From Drosophila pseudoobscura (lineage: Eukaryota > Arthropoda > Insecta > Diptera > Drosophilidae), in NCBI RefSeq assembly GCF_009870125.1, contig NC_046680.1, positions 11,842,001-11,906,000 of the forward strand: a stretch of DNA of 64,000 nt. Reading direction: 5' to 3'. Position numbers and translations under genes: made by a program. The first letter of the stretch is position 1; each line of letters opens with the position of its first letter. Below the pieces are notes generated by a model, which was given only the letters and a program-made list of their open reading frames with translations, had not been told where the DNA came from and searched no databases. This document shows, piece after piece, positions 61,030-64,000 of the stretch.

Positions 61030-61192
61030 TTTATGGAATAAAATAATTCGTTAGAATACAAACCGTGTACTTCCACTAAAACTGTTTCACTTTCGCTGTT
61101 AGCCCCATTCGCCCAGCGGATATGGACTTTGGGCGATACTTCTATCAGTATCAGGTAATTTTGACATTCGTCGGAGTCGTCGGTATGTCCCT
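61030..61192 (-). pseudogene. possible exon fragment of unknown gene
   Basis: On the minus strand an acceptor CCCTTGCAG|G (about 61193) opens a frame encoding HTDDSDECQNYLILIEVSPK, VHIRWANGANSESETVLVEV and then a weak GTTTGT donor. The composition is protein-like, but there is no start codon nearby and no continuation that I can follow. It may be a decayed duplicate exon or part of a transposon. Confidence 0.25.
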
Positions 61193-61507
61193 GCAAGGGG
61201 GTCTTCGGTTTTGCCACTTTTTTATTTATAAAACAATTTGTTGTATCTGTAAGTACTCACTCACACATCGCAAGTGGAAAACCATAATGACAATTATTAT
61301 AATATAAAGTCGTATATGTAAACCGGCACACCTCAACGCCCGCATACGACTACAGTCTGGAAAGTCTGGATGTCAGCTTGACCCGACAAATTCTTCAAAA
61401 TATATCCTGGATAAAGAGTTTGGCTTAATGGTAAATGTGAAACAATAAATAGGAGGTTCTCAAATACTTTTGCAAAGAAAAGAAGAGAGAAAAAAGAAAG
61501 ACATGGG

Positions 61508-61632
61508 TATATCGACTCGGCTATTGATGCTGATCAAGAATATATATACTTTATGGGGTCGGAAACGCTCCCTTCTGGGTGTTACGCACACGCACACTTC
61601 CACCACAAATCTAGTTTAGCCTATACTCTTCG
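61508..61632 (-). repeat. truncated SGM-like left end (reversed)
   Basis: Reverse-complement match to 27570-27700: TTGATGCTGATCAAGAATAT, ACTTTATGGGGTCGGAAACG and CCACCACAAATCTA are shared, with substitutions. Only the left part of the element is present. Confidence 0.65.
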
Positions 61633-61820
61633 AGTAGCTAAAAGAATATTGTATAAAATACATAATCTGATCAACAAACCCTGGCTACCCGCAATAAAAT
61701 TTAGGTTACAGTCAATAGAACGGATTCAAGGTCAGTAACGAATTAAGATCATAATATTGTCAATATAACAATTAATAAAATCACAGAAAAGAAAAGAACC
61801 GTTACCTACTGTTTAAGGAT

Positions 61821-62123
61821 ATGGATAAGTCGGAATACAGTTTCCGAACAGAGGAGGCGGACCTCATGTGGCAATTCTTTATGAGATGTGCCAAGGGGCG
61901 GCTTTTACCTTCCACCTTTAGACAAACGACAACAGTCGGAAATGGTATGCTTGATCCTCGCTTTTCCTCTACATATCGTCTAAGGGTGGATTTCCAAGCA
62001 GGCATTGATCACAGACTGCGATGCCGAAGATCATCTCCTGATATCATCCTTCAAGCATTAGGAAACGCAAGAGCTCAAAAGAGGATTTTAGATTTAGTTA
62101 AAAAGACGAAAGTTTACATTTAA
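61821..62123 (+). CDS. hypothetical 100-residue basic protein
   Basis: An ATG-initiated frame encodes MDKSEYSFRTEEADLMWQFF, then an Arg/Thr/Ser-rich middle (GMLDPRFSSTYRLRVDFQAG) and ends with ALGNARAQKRILDLVKKTKV. The composition is balanced and protein-like, with helix-forming ends, unlike the surrounding AT-rich DNA. An upstream piece (61640-61732) with an AAG|GTCAGT donor could be a 5' exon, but the join is not clear. I do not recognise a family. Confidence 0.4.
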   Translation: MDKSEYSFRTEEADLMWQFFMRCAKGRLLPSTFRQTTTVGNGMLDPRFSSTYRLRVDFQAGIDHRLRCRRSSPDIILQALGNARAQKRILDLVKKTKVYI

Positions 62124-63080
62124 AAATATTGTTTGTTGTATATTCTTTTGTTACACTTAACTTTCGCTAAAATTACCTATAAATATGATATTTATTGTTG
62201 TTTAATTATTGATTAAAAAATACACACAAGTCGTATGAATAACTGGCTATTCATTTGTTTTATCTACGAATAAGTCATAGACGATATATAGGATAAACAA
62301 TAAAACACACACTACTGAGGCACTTTTTGGTGTTTATAACGATTAAGAAGACATTTCATTTCGTTCATTACATTTGTAGTTGCGCACTTGTCCTTCCGCT
62401 GTTGCTTACCTCCACGAAAGTATCAACTATTTACACTTGCCAACTAAATATTAAAGTAAGTCTCCAAGTGGTAAATGCTTTCGGATCATCGGTTCAAATT
62501 GTTTGTAGATACGATGACGGTTTTTGTGAAATTTCTGGTTTTGTTTTTCGTTTGTTCTCAGAAAATTTGGCACTCGGAATTTTAAAATTTGTTATCTTAT
62601 CAAATACTGTACTCGTATCGTATCGTATATGTATCGTATCGTATCTAGGATCTATGGCTAATAGCTAATAATTGCATTTCGCTTACAAAAATGTATTGCA
62701 GTCTATTGTTGGCGCGTATCTTTATGATGCATTGTACTGCAATCTATTTCGGTATCTGGCAAAATGAAACTTAACGAGATCGAGAAGGTCCTCCTCAGGC
62801 ATTTACACCGCCCCGGCCGGCTCGGGGGACGGGACGGCACAGGACGGTGGGAGCTCTTTAAACTAAGATTAAAAATAGTTAAAGCCTTAAATGACCAAAT
62901 GATAAACACATACATATTTACAAAAAAACACCTTACAGAAAGTAGAATTGTGAAAATTAAGTTAAATTAAATTACAGATTAAAACACTCCTCCTCCCATC
63001 CTCCATCCATCCGTACGTATAATGATATGCTACTCCATTTCCGTTCCATCGCAATCCATTTAAATGTAAATCTCAAAACG

Positions 63081-64000
63081 TTACGTAAAACCTCGACTGG
63101 GTGACTGTACAGGCGATGGAGGCGGCGGCAGTGGAGAGAAGTACGTGGAGCTCCTCGACGACGGCGATGGCGGACAGGAGGACTCTGGTACGATGCGCAC
63201 ATCGCTGTGGTAGTGCGAGCGCGGCGTTGGCGGCGGCGGATATGGCTCGCTGTCGTATCCGTACTGCAGGCAGGCGGCAGTCGAGCTAGACGAGTGCTTG
63301 GTGGCTCCGCCGTTGCTGTTATTGCTATTCGATTTGCTCGTGTAATTGGAGTCGGACTCGTCGCAGATGTCCGTGGAGCAGGGCGTGGGCGGTGGCGGCT
63401 GATTGATGATCTTGTAGTGCCTGTACGGGCGCCGCGACCGGGTGGCCGGCGAGGGCGGTGGATTGATGGGATACGCCACCATGCTACTGCCATTCGTGGT
63501 GGAGCTGGAGGCCCCCGTGATGTGATTGCGGTCATACGAGTTCATGCTGTTCCGCGAGTTGAGCGTCGACATGCGCACCGCATCCGCCACGGAGGCAATC
63601 TTGGACACGCGCTGCGACTTGCTGAGCGTCGAGGGCGACAACGGATCCGAGGCCTGGTCGTCCTTTGGCTCTGTGCGGCTCTTGCCGATGCGAGTGCGGC
63701 AAAACTGCAGCAGATAGACAATCGAGAATATAGTTATCATGGTGGCCCCGATCAGTATCATGAATGCCCGCTTGTCCGAGGCGGGGGCCATGCGACGCTG
63801 CAGGCAAATGTCGGGCGACTCGTCCGCTCCATCGGCACAGTTCTCCCAGCCATCGCAGAGCAGGGCGGCCGATATGCAAAGCTGTGGAAAGGTGGGGCAG
63901 CATATAGTTAGCTTGAGAAGTTAGCCAGGCATCGTATCTTTCCACTCACCTTGTTGATGGGACACTGGAACTCCCCTGGCCGCTTGCAGCAGTCGGCCTC
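63081..64000 (-). CDS. arr: Arrow (LRP5/6), Wnt co-receptor, C-terminal part
   Basis: Single-pass receptor that pairs with Frizzled for Wingless signalling at the plasma membrane. Two exons are seen: 63950-64000 (partial, continues beyond the window) and 63081-63881, joined in phase 0 across a 68-nt intron. They encode the end of the LDL-receptor class A repeats (CKRPGEFQCPINK then LCISAALLCDGWENCADGAD), a transmembrane helix (FMILIGATMITIFSIVYLLQ), and a cytoplasmic tail of about 200 residues. The tail has the proline-rich phosphorylation motifs that bind Axin: PPPSPATR, PPPPTPCS, YPPPPTPRSHYHS, CPPSPSSR and PPPPSPVQSP. The stop is at 63081-63083. The extracellular YWTD/EGF part lies to the right of the window. 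Confidence 0.93.

Larger units (their letters stand above)
60220..63080. other. cnn-arr intergenic region
   Basis: Left part is the cnn 3'UTR, with AATAAA at 60923-60928 as one candidate end. Then come possible gene fragments (60942-61217 minus), a truncated SGM-like end (61508-61632) and an orphan ORF (61821-62123). The right part, to 63080, is probably the arr 3'UTR; repeated TCGTATCGTAT words occur at 62612-62645. Confidence 0.5.

Noticed and set aside
1..64000. CRISPR arrays, bacterial operons or prophage-like systems
   Set aside because: The only tandem repeat (25970-26354) is a contiguous minisatellite without spacers, and all genes are eukaryotic with introns.

Overview
This is a Drosophila chromosome segment. 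Genes are intron-rich with short GT-AG introns, microsatellites are typical of flies, and the proteins are recognisably fly: Short stop, Argonaute-1, mRpL53, Rpn13, Cbs (Golgin-97), Centrosomin and Arrow. In D. melanogaster these loci lie together at about 50A-50C on 2R (Muller element C), so gene content is syntenic with that region. A repeat at 27.5-28.3 kb looks like the SGM/DINE-like elements I associate with the obscura group, but I cannot prove the species.

Layout. 1-20 kb is the 5' part of shot (minus strand): two alternative first coding exons (1708-2221 and 13300-13696), both ending in phase 1, separated by about 11 kb of non-coding DNA that holds a small hAT-type element and a cluster of ATCGAT/CGATA motifs. 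20-28.3 kb is a transposon graveyard: a deleted hAT element with imperfect terminal repeats, a broken P-superfamily transposase gene, an orphan LEM-domain fragment beside a 34-bp minisatellite, a second hAT-type miniature element, and an SGM-like repeat. 28.3-33.2 kb is AT-rich and probably contains the long AGO1 3'UTR.

33.2-39.6 kb is AGO1 (minus). It has two alternative first coding exons, one only 19 nt of coding sequence; the other lies inside the first intron of mRpL53 on the opposite strand. mRpL53 (plus) is followed 12 nt after its stop by a 60-residue single-pass membrane ORF, suggesting a dicistronic mRNA. Rpn13 (minus, 43.8-45.1 kb) encodes the proteasomal ubiquitin receptor. At 46.7-47.8 kb an intact, intron-containing PIF/Harbinger-type transposase gene carries Gly where the catalytic Glu is expected, so it may be a domesticated gene.

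48.6-60.2 kb holds the divergent pair cbs (minus) and cnn (plus) sharing a 0.5-kb promoter interval. cnn has two phase-matched first exons, a nested c-type lysozyme-like gene, an early terminal exon for a short form, and a 63-nt in-frame intron near its 3' end. After 2.9 kb of mostly non-coding DNA with a 100-codon orphan ORF, the window ends in the last exons of arr (minus), which encode the Wnt co-receptor's transmembrane segment and PPPSP-type tail.

All exon boundaries were read by hand from splice consensus, reading frame and remembered homologues; no alignment or transcript data were used.
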